Shown here piece after piece: positions 33,850 through 42,654 of a DNA stretch of 64,000 bases. The stretch is from Verrucomicrobia bacterium UBA3841 (lineage in GTDB: Bacteria > Verrucomicrobiota > Kiritimatiellia > RFP12 > UBA1067). The DNA lies in NCBI GenBank assembly GCA_002392765.1, contig DGHT01000030.1:56410-120409 (forward strand), given 5' to 3'. A program made the translations under genes and the position numbers. Position 1 is the first letter of the stretch, and each line of letters opens with the position of its first letter. A model generated the notes under the pieces. The model was not told the origin of the DNA and did not search any database. It worked only from the letters and a program-made list of their open reading frames with translations.

Positions 33850-34161
33850 ATGGCTATCGCAAGAATCAGGAAAAACGACGAGGTGATCGTCACCAGCGGC
33901 GTGGACGCCGGAAAGGTCGGGAAGGTCGAATCGATCGACCCCAAGGCCGGCACCGCCATCGTGAAAGGCGTCAACCTCCGCAAGAAGGCCGTCCGCCGTT
34001 CGGAGACGAACGAGGGCGGGCACGTCACAAGGGAATTCCCCGTGAGACTCTGCAAGCTCATGCCCTACGACCCGGAAAAGAAGTGCGCCACGCGCGTCAG
34101 GACCGGCGAGGAAGGCGGAAAGAAGGTCAGAGTGTCCGTCAAGAGCGGCAAGACGCTGTAA
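33850..34161 (+). CDS. rplX: 50S ribosomal protein L24
   Basis: 103 aa with the KOW motif KNDEVIVTSGVDAGKVGKVESI and VKGVNLRKKAVRRSETNEGG. Early 50S assembly protein. GAGATAACC before ATG. Confidence 0.95.
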   Translation: MAIARIRKNDEVIVTSGVDAGKVGKVESIDPKAGTAIVKGVNLRKKAVRRSETNEGGHVTREFPVRLCKLMPYDPEKKCATRVRTGEEGGKKVRVSVKSGKTL

Positions 34162-34174
34162 AGGAAACAATACT

Positions 34175-34711
34175 ATGGCAAGACTAAAGGACGAATACGC
34201 GGGCAGGATGGTCGCGGAACTGGAGAAGAAACTCTCCACTACGAACAGGATGCTCGTGCCCCGCCTCCAGAAAATCGTCATCAACATGGGCTTCGGCATC
34301 GTCTCCAAGGACGAGCAGAAGCAGCTTGTCGACGATCTTACGGCTCTCTCCGGACAGAAACCGATGCTTTGCCGCGCGAAGAAGTCGATCTCGAACTTCA
34401 AGCTCCGCGAAGGCATGGTGATCGGTGCGAAAGTGACACTGCGCGGCGAGCGCATGTGGGAATTCGCCGACAGGCTCATTTCCGTGGCGCTCCCCAGGAT
34501 CCGCGACTTCCGCGGCGTCTCGAACCGCGGTTTCGACGGTCGCGGCAACTACACGCTCGGTCTCAAGGAGCACTCGATATTCCCCGAGATCGTCTCGGAC
34601 AACGTGGCGCATTCCGGAATGGATGTCACGTTCGTGACGAGCTCTAACGACAACAAGGCGGCGAAGGAACTGCTCATCGCCATGGGCATGCCGTTTGCCG
34701 GGAGGAACTGA
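34175..34711 (+). CDS. rplE: 50S ribosomal protein L5
   Basis: 178 aa. VPRLQKIVINMGFGIVSKDEQ, CRAKKSISNFKLREGMVIGAKVTLRGERMWEFADRL, and FRGVSNRGFDGRGNYTLGLKEHSIFPEI are L5 signatures. Binds 5S rRNA. Confidence 0.97.
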   Translation: MARLKDEYAGRMVAELEKKLSTTNRMLVPRLQKIVINMGFGIVSKDEQKQLVDDLTALSGQKPMLCRAKKSISNFKLREGMVIGAKVTLRGERMWEFADRLISVALPRIRDFRGVSNRGFDGRGNYTLGLKEHSIFPEIVSDNVAHSGMDVTFVTSSNDNKAAKELLIAMGMPFAGRN

Positions 34712-34713
34712 TC

Positions 34714-34899
34714 ATGGCAAAGACAAGTTTGATAGTCAAGCAGAAGAGGGCTCCGAAGTTCGGCGTCCGCAAGTACAACCGCTGCCAGCGCTGCGGCCGT
34801 AGGCACGCCTACATGCGCAAGTTCGGCGTCTGCCGTCTTTGCTTCCGCGAATTGGCCGTCAGCGGCATGATTCCCGGCGTAACGAAGGCCTCGTGGTAA
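34714..34899 (+). CDS. rpsN: 30S ribosomal protein S14, zinc-binding type
   Basis: 61 aa, the short form. Two CxxC pairs (RCQRC and VCRLC) form the zinc ribbon, with RKFGVCRLCFRELAVSGMIPGVTKASW at the end. It lies two bases after rplE. A zinc-free paralog is not seen in this window. Confidence 0.97.
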   Translation: MAKTSLIVKQKRAPKFGVRKYNRCQRCGRRHAYMRKFGVCRLCFRELAVSGMIPGVTKASW

Positions 34900-34923
34900 T
34901 CCAAGGGAAAGGAATCATAGAAA

Positions 34924-35316
34924 ATGACACTCGATCCCATATCGGACATGCTCACCTCGATCCGCAACGGATTGAAGGCGAGGCTGCATTCCGTCCAGAC
35001 GCCCGCGAGCAATCTCAAGAGCGAGATAGCGCGCGTGCTGAAGGCCGAGGGCTATATTTCCGACGCCGTCACGACGTCCGAATTCCCCAAGAAGCTTGTG
35101 ATTACGCTCAAGTATTCCGACCGCGCGGTCCCCGCCATCACGGAAATCAAGCGCATATCCAAGCCCGGACTCAGGAAGTTCGTGGCCGTTTCCGAGATCC
35201 CCGCCGTCCTCGACGGAATGGGTCTCGCAATTCTCTCCACCTCCCAGGGCGTGATGTCCGGCAAGGACGCCAAGCTCAAGAAGGTCGGCGGCGAAATCAT
35301 CTGCACAGTTGCATAA
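34924..35316 (+). CDS. rpsH: 30S ribosomal protein S8
   Basis: 130 aa. DPISDMLTSIRNGLKARLHSV at the start and GLAILSTSQGVMSGKDAKLKKVGGEIIC at the end; S8 binds central 16S rRNA. In E. coli it also represses the spc operon. Confidence 0.96.
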   Translation: MTLDPISDMLTSIRNGLKARLHSVQTPASNLKSEIARVLKAEGYISDAVTTSEFPKKLVITLKYSDRAVPAITEIKRISKPGLRKFVAVSEIPAVLDGMGLAILSTSQGVMSGKDAKLKKVGGEIICTVA

Positions 35317-35334
35317 AATCAGGAGCAAAAGACA

Positions 35335-35871
35335 ATGTCTCGAATCGGAAAAGAACCCGTCAAGATCGTCGATGGCGTCACAGTCGCCGTCGACGGCCGG
35401 AAAGTGACGGTCAAGGGCAAGCTCGGAGAGCTTTCCTACACGATGCATGAAGGCATCACGGCGAAGGTGGAGGACGGGAGTGTAAAGGTCGGCTGCGCCG
35501 ACGATGAAACCCTCGGCAATTTCCACGGACTCGCGCGCGCGCTGATACACAACATGGTTGTCGGCGTGTCCGAAGGCTACACCAAGAAGCTCGCGATTGA
35601 AGGTACAGGTTTCAAGGCCGTGTTGAAGGGCCAGGAACTCGCGCTTTCCCTCGGATTCGCGTCGCCCAAGATTTTCCCCGTTCCGGAGGGAATCAAGGTG
35701 ACGGTCGAGAACGACGGTCTCCAGGTCACCGTCACGGGCGTGGACAAGGACAAGGTCGGCGAAGCCGCCGCCCGCATCCGCTCGTTCTACCCGGCCGAAC
35801 CCTACAAGGGCAAGGGCGTCAGATACGTCGGCGAGACCATCCGCCGCAAACAAGGCAAGAAGGTCGCCTAA
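35335..35871 (+). CDS. rplF: 50S ribosomal protein L6
   Basis: 178 aa. SRIGKEPVKIVDGVTVAVDGRKVTVKGKLGEL and the end FYPAEPYKGKGVRYVGETIRRKQGKK are L6 hallmarks. Confidence 0.97.
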   Translation: MSRIGKEPVKIVDGVTVAVDGRKVTVKGKLGELSYTMHEGITAKVEDGSVKVGCADDETLGNFHGLARALIHNMVVGVSEGYTKKLAIEGTGFKAVLKGQELALSLGFASPKIFPVPEGIKVTVENDGLQVTVTGVDKDKVGEAAARIRSFYPAEPYKGKGVRYVGETIRRKQGKKVA

Positions 35872-35895
35872 GGGCGCCGATAGGAGCAAAAAGAA

Positions 35896-36255
35896 ATGTT
35901 CAATCGCAAAGTTCAGCGCGCGAAGAGGCATCTGCGTCTGCGTCAGCGCGTCGTCGGCACGGCGGAACGTCCGCGCATGTCAATCTGCATCACGAACAAG
36001 AACATGTACGTCCAGTTCATCGACGATGCATGCGGCAAGACTCTCGCCCAGGCCAATTCTCTCAAGGAGAAGGCCGCCAACATGGAGACTGCGAAGTCGC
36101 TCGGCACCGCCGCGGCGGAGGCCGCCAAGTCCGCCGGCATTTCGAACGTCGTCGTGGATCGCGGCGGTTTCAAGTACACCGGACGCGTCGCGGCGATAGT
36201 CGAAGCCGCGGTCGCGGCGGGTCTTTCGATCGTTTCCAGCAAGGAGGAGAACTGA
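35896..36255 (+). CDS. rplR: 50S ribosomal protein L18
   Basis: 119 aa. RLRQRVVGTAERPRMSICITNKNMYVQFIDDACGKTLAQAN and VVDRGGFKYTGRVAAIVEAA; binds 5S rRNA with L5. Confidence 0.96.
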   Translation: MFNRKVQRAKRHLRLRQRVVGTAERPRMSICITNKNMYVQFIDDACGKTLAQANSLKEKAANMETAKSLGTAAAEAAKSAGISNVVVDRGGFKYTGRVAAIVEAAVAAGLSIVSSKEEN

Positions 36256-36257
36256 TT

Positions 36258-36752
36258 ATGGCTCAGAATCGCGACAAGCGCAACGATAACGCCGCGCAGG
36301 ACGATCTCGAGGAGTACACGGTATTCGTGAACCGCTGCGCCAAGACCGTCAAGGGCGGACGCCGCATGAGCTTCTCCGCCGTGATCGTGGTCGGCGACAA
36401 GGAAGGCCGCGTCGGAGTCGGTTTCGGCAAGGCCAACGAGGTGTCCGACGCCATCCGCAAGGGCGGCGACGCCGCCCGCAAGGATATGCGCAAGATCACC
36501 CTCAGGGGCAAGACCATCCCGCACGATGTCGAAGGCGTGTGCGACGGCGGCCGCGTGCTTTTGAAGCCCGCTCCCGACGGAACCGGCCTTATCGTCGGCG
36601 GCGGAATGCGTCCGGTCCTCGAGGCCGTCGGCATCCGCGACGCCGTAGGCAAGTCCCTCGGCTCCAAGAACCGTCTCAACGTGGTCAAGGCTACGATGAA
36701 CGCTCTGCTGAAACTCCGTTCGGCCGAGGAGATTGCGGCCGCCAGGGCCTGA
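36258..36752 (+). CDS. rpsE: 30S ribosomal protein S5
   Basis: 164 aa from ATG 36258, 2 bases after rplR, with AAGGAGGA upstream. RRMSFSAVIVVGDKEGRVGVGFGKANEVSDAIRKGGDAARKDM is the S5 double-stranded RNA-binding domain. A longer in-frame frame overlaps rplR and is not used. rpmD (L30), which usually follows, is absent. Confidence 0.96.
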   Translation: MAQNRDKRNDNAAQDDLEEYTVFVNRCAKTVKGGRRMSFSAVIVVGDKEGRVGVGFGKANEVSDAIRKGGDAARKDMRKITLRGKTIPHDVEGVCDGGRVLLKPAPDGTGLIVGGGMRPVLEAVGIRDAVGKSLGSKNRLNVVKATMNALLKLRSAEEIAAARA

Positions 36753-36778
36753 TCGGTCCGCCGGAAAACGAAAGGTAC

Positions 36779-37222
36779 ATGAAAATGGAACTTAACAATC
36801 TTTCCAACGTCACCGGAGCGCGCGAGCGCCGCAAACGCGTAGGCCGCGGCTGCGGATCCGGAATGGGTAAAACCTCCACAAGGGGTCACAAGGGTCAGGC
36901 GGCCCGCAAGGGTCATAAGCAGAAGCTCGGCTTCGAAGGCGGCCAGATGCCGCTCGTCCGCCGTCTTCCCAAGCGCGGATTCAACAACGCCGCGTTCAAC
37001 GCCAAGGCTCTCGGAGTGAATGTCGCCGAGCTCGAGAAGAAATTCGAGTCAGGCGCCGAAATCACCGCAGAGGCTCTCGCAAGGGCCGGTTTCACGGACA
37101 ACAAGCGCCCGAAAATCAAGATTCTGGGCGTCGGCGAACTCACCAAGAAGTTCACCGTGAAGGTTCCGTGCTCGGCTTCCGCAAAGGCCAAGATCGAACA
37201 GGCCGGCGGCACCGTCGGCTGA
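36779..37222 (+). CDS. rplO: 50S ribosomal protein L15
   Basis: 147 aa; ATG 36779 or 36785. ELNNLSNVTGARERRKRVGRGCGSGMGKTSTRGHKGQ is the L15 basic N-terminus. GFEGGQMPLVRRLPKRGFNN follows. It ends the operon here: secY is not next, and a repeat and a small membrane protein follow instead. Confidence 0.96.
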   Translation: MKMELNNLSNVTGARERRKRVGRGCGSGMGKTSTRGHKGQAARKGHKQKLGFEGGQMPLVRRLPKRGFNNAAFNAKALGVNVAELEKKFESGAEITAEALARAGFTDNKRPKIKILGVGELTKKFTVKVPCSASAKAKIEQAGGTVG

Positions 37223-37277
37223 TACGTCCCGACGTATATGGACGACGAAGGGCGCATGGTCTGCCGGGCCGTGCGCC

Positions 37278-37339
37278 TTTCAACTTTTCAACCTTCCAAC
37301 CTTCAGCCTTCAACCTTTCAACCTTCAACCTTTCAACCT
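37278..37339. repeat. Tandem TTTCAACCTTCAACC minisatellite
   Basis: Degenerate units of TTCAACC/TTTCAACC run for about 60 bases between rplO and the next start codon. The same unit in the opposite orientation (GTTGAAAGG) occurs at 48024-48065 before a dehydrogenase gene. Confidence 0.75.
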
Positions 37340-37348
37340 GTTGTTGAC

Positions 37349-37840
37349 ATGAAACCAAACAAGGACTTTCTCGTCAGACACCTGTTCGCTTTCGCAGTTT
37401 TCCTCGGAATCGGTCTTTGGTTCTCGTACGATGCGTTCGTGCGCTATCCCAAGACCGACGCAGCCGTCCTTTACGAGTCTATCGAACGCTCGCCAGCTCC
37501 CGAAGGGGTCGATATCCATTCGTTCAAGCAGTCGAAAATCGCTTCCCAGAAGGCCTTCGCGTTCATTCTGCTGGCGATAGCGTCAGCCATCGGACTGCAC
37601 ACGGCGGCATCGGTTAAAAGCGACTTCTCGTTTGACGGCGACGGCTTCAAGACGGGCGGAGTTTCCCGTCCATGGAGCGATGTCGAGGGATATGATTCTG
37701 AATTGTGGTCCGGGAAAGGTATTCTCAAGTTCTACGGCAAGGGTTTTTCCGTTAAACTCGACTCCTGGCATCTCGAAGGCGTAAAAGAGGTCTACGCCGC
37801 AATTTCCGCCAGACTGGACGGTGCTACCGCTTCAGTTTGA
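37349..37840 (+). CDS. Small membrane protein, unknown function
   Basis: 163 aa. Two hydrophobic segments, FAFAVFLGIGLWFSYDAF (about 11-28) and FAFILLAIASAIGLHTAA (about 68-85), flank a short extracytoplasmic loop. The C-terminal 75 residues are soluble (GGVSRPWSDVEGYDSELWSGKGILKFYGKGF), a layout like a PH-domain-type DUF. It lies just past rplO in a place usually held by secY, but has no similarity to SecY. The start follows a minisatellite directly and lacks a clear ribosome site. Confidence 0.6.
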   Translation: MKPNKDFLVRHLFAFAVFLGIGLWFSYDAFVRYPKTDAAVLYESIERSPAPEGVDIHSFKQSKIASQKAFAFILLAIASAIGLHTAASVKSDFSFDGDGFKTGGVSRPWSDVEGYDSELWSGKGILKFYGKGFSVKLDSWHLEGVKEVYAAISARLDGATASV

Positions 37841-38797
37841 CGCTGAAGCGGTGTTCTTGACGGCGGGTTCGACGGAGGCAGCGTCGCTGACGGTACTGTC
37901 CTCGCCGTTGTCGCCGTCATCGGCGGAATCATCTCCGTCATCGTCGCCGTCGTCGGTGTCCTTGCCCGAGAAGAACTCTTCGTCGTCTTCGTCGTCCGGA
38001 TTCTCGTCGAGCCATTTCTGAAGATCCTCGGGCGTGGAAATCTCGTCCTCGTTCGTGAAATCCTGAATCGACTCCCACACTTTCGCCTTTACCTCTTCCG
38101 TGCCGTTCGCGAGAATGTCCAGATAAGTCTCGACGGCGATGCTGTTGCGCATGTCCGTCTCAATGGCGAAGAAAAGAGCGTCGATGGCATCTTCGTTCGT
38201 AAGTATCTTGGCAACGGTAGTGAGGATGCCCGCGAGATCCCTGTCGCCGAGATCCGCATCGTCGATCGCTTCCTCGAACTTGTCCATGACATCTTGCAGG
38301 ACGTCGGGATCGGAGTCCGCCATAAAGCCGACAAGATCCGCAAGAGAGCCGGGGAGGAAGAATCCGAGCGCTTCGACTGCTTTTTCGCGAACGACGGGCG
38401 GCACAGCGTCCTGTCCCAGTTTCCTCTGCGTTATCAAGATTTTTTCAGCGATTTTCGACACCCTCTGGCCGTCGTCGTCGTCAAGCGCATCCTGGAGTTC
38501 GGCCATGATCGCTTTCATTTCGTCGGTAAGCAGACTCTCTTCGTCCGCCGTCAATTCGAGGTTGGGTTTGTCCGTCTGCTCGGACGTTTGTTTCACCTTT
38601 TGCGACTTCGGCAGGCGTGTTGCGCGCTTTTTCGCAACAGGCAATTCCTTCTTTACATGTTTCACGGTCACGGTTTTCGAAGGCGCTTCGACCGTTTTTT
38701 CCGGTATCACGTAAACAAATACCGCCGCCACGATTACAAGGACTACAACGCCTATCGCGGCGAACACCAATGGTTTATTGTCTGATATTGTGCTCAT
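37832..38797 (-). CDS. Membrane-anchored protein with HEAT-like helices and acidic tail
   Basis: 321 aa from the ATG at 38797; an upstream in-frame ATG at 38842 is less likely. One membrane segment (LVFAAIGVVVLVIVAAVFVYVI, about 8-30) is followed by a Lys-rich linker, a helical region of about 170 residues with repeated short helices (LGFFLPGSLADLVGFMADSDPDVLQDVMDKF) and a tail very rich in Asp, Glu and Ser (DDEDDEEFFSGKDTDDGDDD). TATAAT-like bases directly abut the start on the minus strand, so the leader is very short. The end overlaps the membrane gene on the other strand by 9 bases. Function unknown. Confidence 0.65.
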   Translation of the reverse strand: MSTISDNKPLVFAAIGVVVLVIVAAVFVYVIPEKTVEAPSKTVTVKHVKKELPVAKKRATRLPKSQKVKQTSEQTDKPNLELTADEESLLTDEMKAIMAELQDALDDDDGQRVSKIAEKILITQRKLGQDAVPPVVREKAVEALGFFLPGSLADLVGFMADSDPDVLQDVMDKFEEAIDDADLGDRDLAGILTTVAKILTNEDAIDALFFAIETDMRNSIAVETYLDILANGTEEVKAKVWESIQDFTNEDEISTPEDLQKWLDENPDDEDDEEFFSGKDTDDGDDDGDDSADDGDNGEDSTVSDAASVEPAVKNTASASN

Positions 38798-38870
38798 ATT
38801 ATATATTATATGCGGAAAAACGGATCGAATGACAGAATCCATTCAAGATTGTTCTCCCGCCTGATTGTTT

Positions 38871-38927
38871 GCTGACTTGCCAAAGTAAATGCCCACACCC
38901 TATGGGCATTTACTTTGGCAAGTCAGC
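38871..38927. repeat. Perfect 25-bp-arm palindrome
   Basis: The arm at 38871-38895 (GCTGACTTGCCAAAGTAAAT + GCCCA) is an exact reverse complement of 38903-38927, with a 7-base loop. It has no T-run. It stands between a minus gene (start 38797) and the remnant of a DUF4143 ATPase. It may be a terminator for transcripts entering from both sides, or a relic of a mobile element end. Confidence 0.8.
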
Positions 38928-38989
38928 TGGATAAAATATTATAATAATTTCGGATTGTATTCCGAAATAAATTATGGTACAATACAATT

Positions 38990-39343
38990 TTGAAAGTCGG
39001 AGCAGGCGGAATCCGGAACTATGTTGTCGGCGACTGGCGGCCGGTCAATATGCGCGGCCCGGTGGAGGCAGGGCATCTTTGGGAAAACTACCTTGTTGCC
39101 GAGCCTGCAAAGTGGCGGCTCGTCCGCGAACCGGAGACGCGGGAGTTCTTCTGGCGTACCGCGCAGCAGCAGGAAGTTGACCTGGTGGAGGAATCGGCGT
39201 CCGGCGTCAAGGCGTTCGAGTTCAAGTGGAACCCGCGCAAGGCCGGGGTGTTGCCGCCAAAGACGTTCAGGACGGCCTATCCTGATGCGGATTGCCGAAC
39301 CATCACGCCTGAGACAGTATTTGAATTTCTTTCAAATGGATAA
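38990..39343 (+). pseudogene. Truncated DUF4143-type ATPase (C-terminal part only)
   Basis: The frame encodes about 117 aa: NYVVGDWRPVNMRGPVEAGHLWENYLVAEPAKWRL, then WRTAQQQEVDLVEE and AFEFKWNPRK, ending TPETVFEFLSNG. This is the C-terminal DUF4143 domain with a nuclease-like DLVE...EFK motif. The whole N-terminal AAA domain (Walker A and B) is missing, and no proper start codon exists. A small inverted repeat (ATTTCGG...CCGAAAT) and a promoter-like TACAAT precede it, as before the intact ATPase at 42986. It is a remnant of the same kind of gene. Confidence 0.8.
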
Positions 39344-39409
39344 CGAGAAAGGAGTGGACGGAATTCCCGGATTCATGAGGTTATGAAAGAAGAAAGGAAG
39401 GATGAAAAG

Positions 39410-41629
39410 ATGGTGAGCCAATCAGGAATCATGGCGATCTTTGCGGCGCTTGTCTGTGCGGCGGCCACGACGGCTGGCGCCGCGGCCGCGCCGCGATGGA
39501 TATCCGGCGGCAGCGCGCAGCCGGATAGCCCAGCGCCGGTGCTCTTGAAGGAGTTTGTGCTGGATGCGAAGCCGGCGAAGGCCGTTTTCACTGTCGCAGT
39601 CGCGGGCTGGTGCGAAGTCCGTGTCAACGGCGAGAAAGTAGGGCGCGACGTTCTCTCGCCCGTCACATGCCAGCCCGACAAGCGCACATCGTCCCTCGAT
39701 TTTGATGTCACCGGCATTCTGAAATCGGGCACCAACACGCTGGAGGTTCTGCTCGGAAACGGATGGCAGAACACGTTCACAATCGATGCGTGGGGATTCG
39801 TGAACGCGCCGTGGATAGGCGCGCCGAAGATTTGCGGCGAGTTCGTCTGCGACGGGCGGACGCTTTTCGTGACGGACGGCGGATGGCTTGCGTACGATTC
39901 TCCGATAGTTTTCAACGCGCTCAGAAACGGCGAGTGGTATGATGCCCGCATGGAGGGCCTCAGGGCCAACGAGCGTCACGCATCGGTGGAAAGGTACGGG
40001 ACGGGCGGGCTTGTCTCGCCGGAGGACGCAGTGCCATGCCGCGAATTTGAGACGCTTGAGCCCAAGTCGTCGGTCAAAATGACATACGGGCCCGACATCC
40101 ATGTCTACGACTTCGGATCGAACATCGCCGGCTGGTGCGAAATCGAGGTGGAGGGCGAGGCGGGCGCGAAGGTGAAGCTCGACTACGACGAGAAAATCAA
40201 CAGCCGCAACTCGCTTCTCGGCGAGTTCAAGAAGCATCTTGAGCGAAACGGGGAGAAGCGTCCCATTCAGCATGACGAATACATCCTCGCGGGACGTCCC
40301 GGCGGCGAGAAGTGGCATCCTCGCTTTACGTACCACGGCTTCAGGTACGTGCAGGTCGACATACGCGGCGAGGCGCGCCTCAAGTCCATCAAGGCTCGGT
40401 TCGTCCATTCGGCGTTCGACCGCGCGGGTTCGCTTGAAACATCCGACAGGACTTTCGCCGCGCTTCAGTCGGCTACGGAGCGCAGCTACCTTTCGAACTT
40501 CACCGGCATTCCGACGGACTGTCCGCACCGCGAGAAGAACGGATGGACAGGCGACGCGCAGATTGCGATGGAGACGGGGCTCTGGAACTTCGACGCGAAG
40601 GATTCGTATGTCCATTTCCTTCGCATGATGCTTGACGCGCAGCGTCCCAACGGAGCGCTCCCGTGCATTCTTCCCTGCACGCCGAAGTTCGGCTTCGCCT
40701 GGGGATCGGGTCCGGCATGGGACGCGGTTCTGTTCGAGATCCCGTGGCAGATATACCGCTTCTACGGCGACGATGCGCCGGCGCGCGAGGCGTATGGCGC
40801 AATGAAGCGCTATCTCGAGTACATGTCGGCGCAGGCCGGCGAAGACGGACTCTGCGAGTACGGTCTCGGCGACTGGTGCAACTGGTACAAGGACAATCCC
40901 GGAACGCCCGTTCGCCTGACTGACAGCGCATACGTCTATCAGTTCAACCGCCGTCTTGCTTTCTGGGCGGACCGTTTCGGGGAAAAGGATTTCGCGGCCA
41001 AATGCACGGCGGAGGCGGAACGCATCAGGGCCGCGTTCAACAAGGCGTTCTACAAAGGTGACGGTCTGTACGGAGAAGGGCGTCTTACGGAACTCGCCGC
41101 GCCGCTCTACTTCAAGGGTCTTTGCGCGGACGGCGAGGAGGAGAAGGTCGCAAAGCGTCTTGCCGGGGCTGTGCGCGCGAAGAATCATTGTGCGCATTTC
41201 GGCATCCTCGGCGCGAAGTGGGCGCCGCGCGTCTTGGCGGAATACGGCTATGCGGATGACGCTTTCAAGATGTTTGTTCAGCCGAAGATGCCGGGCTGGG
41301 CGCACTGGCTGGAATCCGGACACGGAACGCTCCACGAGGCGTGGGATGACGTTTCCTCCCTCAACCACATCATGTTCGGCGACCTCTCTGCGTGGGCATA
41401 CGAATACGCGGCGGGTATCGTCCCGCTCGAGCCGGGCTTCAGGAAGATCGCCTTCATACCGCATGTCTTGGAAGGCGTCGATTCCTTCATTGCGACGCAC
41501 AAGACGCCGTCCGGCGTAATCCGCGCCGGCTGGCGTCGCGTCGACGGCAAGATTGAATTTATCTGTGAAACGCCTAAAGACGTCGAAGTGTCGGACGAAA
41601 AGACGCGGAGCCTGGCAATGTCGTGGTGA
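39410..41629 (+). CDS. Exported alpha-L-rhamnosidase-like glycoside hydrolase (GH78)
   Basis: 739 aa from ATG 39410, which has AAGGAAGGA 8 bases before; a Met 9 codons earlier is possible. A signal peptide (SGIMAIFAALVCAAATTAGAAA) is followed by beta-sandwich domains (VNGEKVGRDVLSPVTC, YDFGSNIAGWCEIEVEG). The (alpha/alpha)6 catalytic domain has the GH78 motif TDCPHREKNGWTGDAQIA (about 368) and LCEYGLGDWCNWY, ending in a beta domain. It likely removes L-rhamnose from plant or microbial glycans in the periplasm. It opens the glycan locus shared with GH16, a XylR-type regulator and an MFS transporter. Confidence 0.85.
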   Translation: MVSQSGIMAIFAALVCAAATTAGAAAAPRWISGGSAQPDSPAPVLLKEFVLDAKPAKAVFTVAVAGWCEVRVNGEKVGRDVLSPVTCQPDKRTSSLDFDVTGILKSGTNTLEVLLGNGWQNTFTIDAWGFVNAPWIGAPKICGEFVCDGRTLFVTDGGWLAYDSPIVFNALRNGEWYDARMEGLRANERHASVERYGTGGLVSPEDAVPCREFETLEPKSSVKMTYGPDIHVYDFGSNIAGWCEIEVEGEAGAKVKLDYDEKINSRNSLLGEFKKHLERNGEKRPIQHDEYILAGRPGGEKWHPRFTYHGFRYVQVDIRGEARLKSIKARFVHSAFDRAGSLETSDRTFAALQSATERSYLSNFTGIPTDCPHREKNGWTGDAQIAMETGLWNFDAKDSYVHFLRMMLDAQRPNGALPCILPCTPKFGFAWGSGPAWDAVLFEIPWQIYRFYGDDAPAREAYGAMKRYLEYMSAQAGEDGLCEYGLGDWCNWYKDNPGTPVRLTDSAYVYQFNRRLAFWADRFGEKDFAAKCTAEAERIRAAFNKAFYKGDGLYGEGRLTELAAPLYFKGLCADGEEEKVAKRLAGAVRAKNHCAHFGILGAKWAPRVLAEYGYADDAFKMFVQPKMPGWAHWLESGHGTLHEAWDDVSSLNHIMFGDLSAWAYEYAAGIVPLEPGFRKIAFIPHVLEGVDSFIATHKTPSGVIRAGWRRVDGKIEFICETPKDVEVSDEKTRSLAMSW

Positions 41630-41690
41630 ACGGCATTTAAGGTCTGTGCCGTTTGACGACAAACACTTAAACATGGAAGGAATGAAAAAC

Positions 41691-42653
41691 ATGAACAGTA
41701 AACAACTTGCGCTTGTCTGTGTGATGTCGGCGGCGGTCTCGCTTGCGGCCGTGGCGGATGCTGCGAACAACGCAATCACTGACAAGGCGGCCAGTCTGCT
41801 TCCGGACGGGAAGACGTTTCGGCTTGTCTGGCACGACGAGTTCGACGGCACGGCGCTTGATGAATCGAAGTGGTCGTACCGTACCAATTTCTGGGGACAA
41901 CGCGCCTGCTGGTTCGCTACGCCAGAGGACAACGCGGTCGAAGTGAAGGACGGATTTCTCCGCATGAAGCTCGTCAAGAAGGCGGACGGACAGTTCGTGT
42001 CGCCGCAGCTCCAGACGGGCGAGCTCGTGTGGGACGTTCCCAACGAGGAGAATCCCAAGGGCTTCTGGCCGCTTCCGAAGCGCGAGAAGGCGAAGTTCGC
42101 GCACCGCTACGGCTATTACGAGTGCCGCTGCCGCCTGCAACAGATGCCGGGCTGGTGGTCGGCGTTCTGGATGCAGACGCCCATGCAGGGATGCTCGCTC
42201 GATCCGCGCTTTGCTGGAATCGAACACGACATAATGGAGTCGTTCGAGGTCGGCGAGGTGATTCCGCACTATTTCCACGCGAACGGCTACGGCGCGGACT
42301 ACCTGGGCTTTTGCGTGCCGAGAAAGCCGAAGGGCGCGGATACGGACGAATTCAACCGCATGAACTCCGTCAAGCTTGACAAGACTGCATTCCATGTCTT
42401 CGGCATGCTGTGGGAGCCTGACGGCTACACGTTCTTCATCGACGGCAAGCAGCATGGGCCGAAGGTGGGGCAGGGCGAGGGCGAGGCGGTTTCGCAGACC
42501 GAGGAATTCGTTCTCCTGACGACCGAGGCGAAGTGGTATCGCAACAACCGCATGACCGGGAAGGGGGTCCCGGAACTTGACGCGGCGGCTTCCGCGGGCG
42601 ACGATTTTGTTGTCGATTACGTGCGCGTCTACGACATAGAGCAGGCAAAATGA
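41691..42653 (+). CDS. Exported GH16 family glycoside hydrolase
   Basis: 320 aa from ATG 41691 (GGAAGG upstream). Signal peptide LALVCVMSAAVSLAAVADA. The jelly-roll domain has LVWHDEFDGTALDESKWSY, RYGYYECRCRLQQMPGWWSAFWMQT, and the catalytic motif IEHDIMESFE (E-x-D-x-x-E, about 177), then YTFFIDGKQ and the end DDFVVDYVRVYD. GH16 enzymes cut beta-1,3/1,4-glucans or galactans. Its 3' 79 bases are repeated at 44306-44384, after the ATPase gene. Cotranscription with GH78 is plausible (61-base gap). Confidence 0.9.
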   Translation: MNSKQLALVCVMSAAVSLAAVADAANNAITDKAASLLPDGKTFRLVWHDEFDGTALDESKWSYRTNFWGQRACWFATPEDNAVEVKDGFLRMKLVKKADGQFVSPQLQTGELVWDVPNEENPKGFWPLPKREKAKFAHRYGYYECRCRLQQMPGWWSAFWMQTPMQGCSLDPRFAGIEHDIMESFEVGEVIPHYFHANGYGADYLGFCVPRKPKGADTDEFNRMNSVKLDKTAFHVFGMLWEPDGYTFFIDGKQHGPKVGQGEGEAVSQTEEFVLLTTEAKWYRNNRMTGKGVPELDAAASAGDDFVVDYVRVYDIEQAK

Positions 42654-42654
42654 G

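Noticed and set aside
39422..42058. 878-aa open frame on the minus strand across GH78 and GH16
   Set aside because: It crosses two genes with clear catalytic motifs and only reflects their GC-rich third positions.
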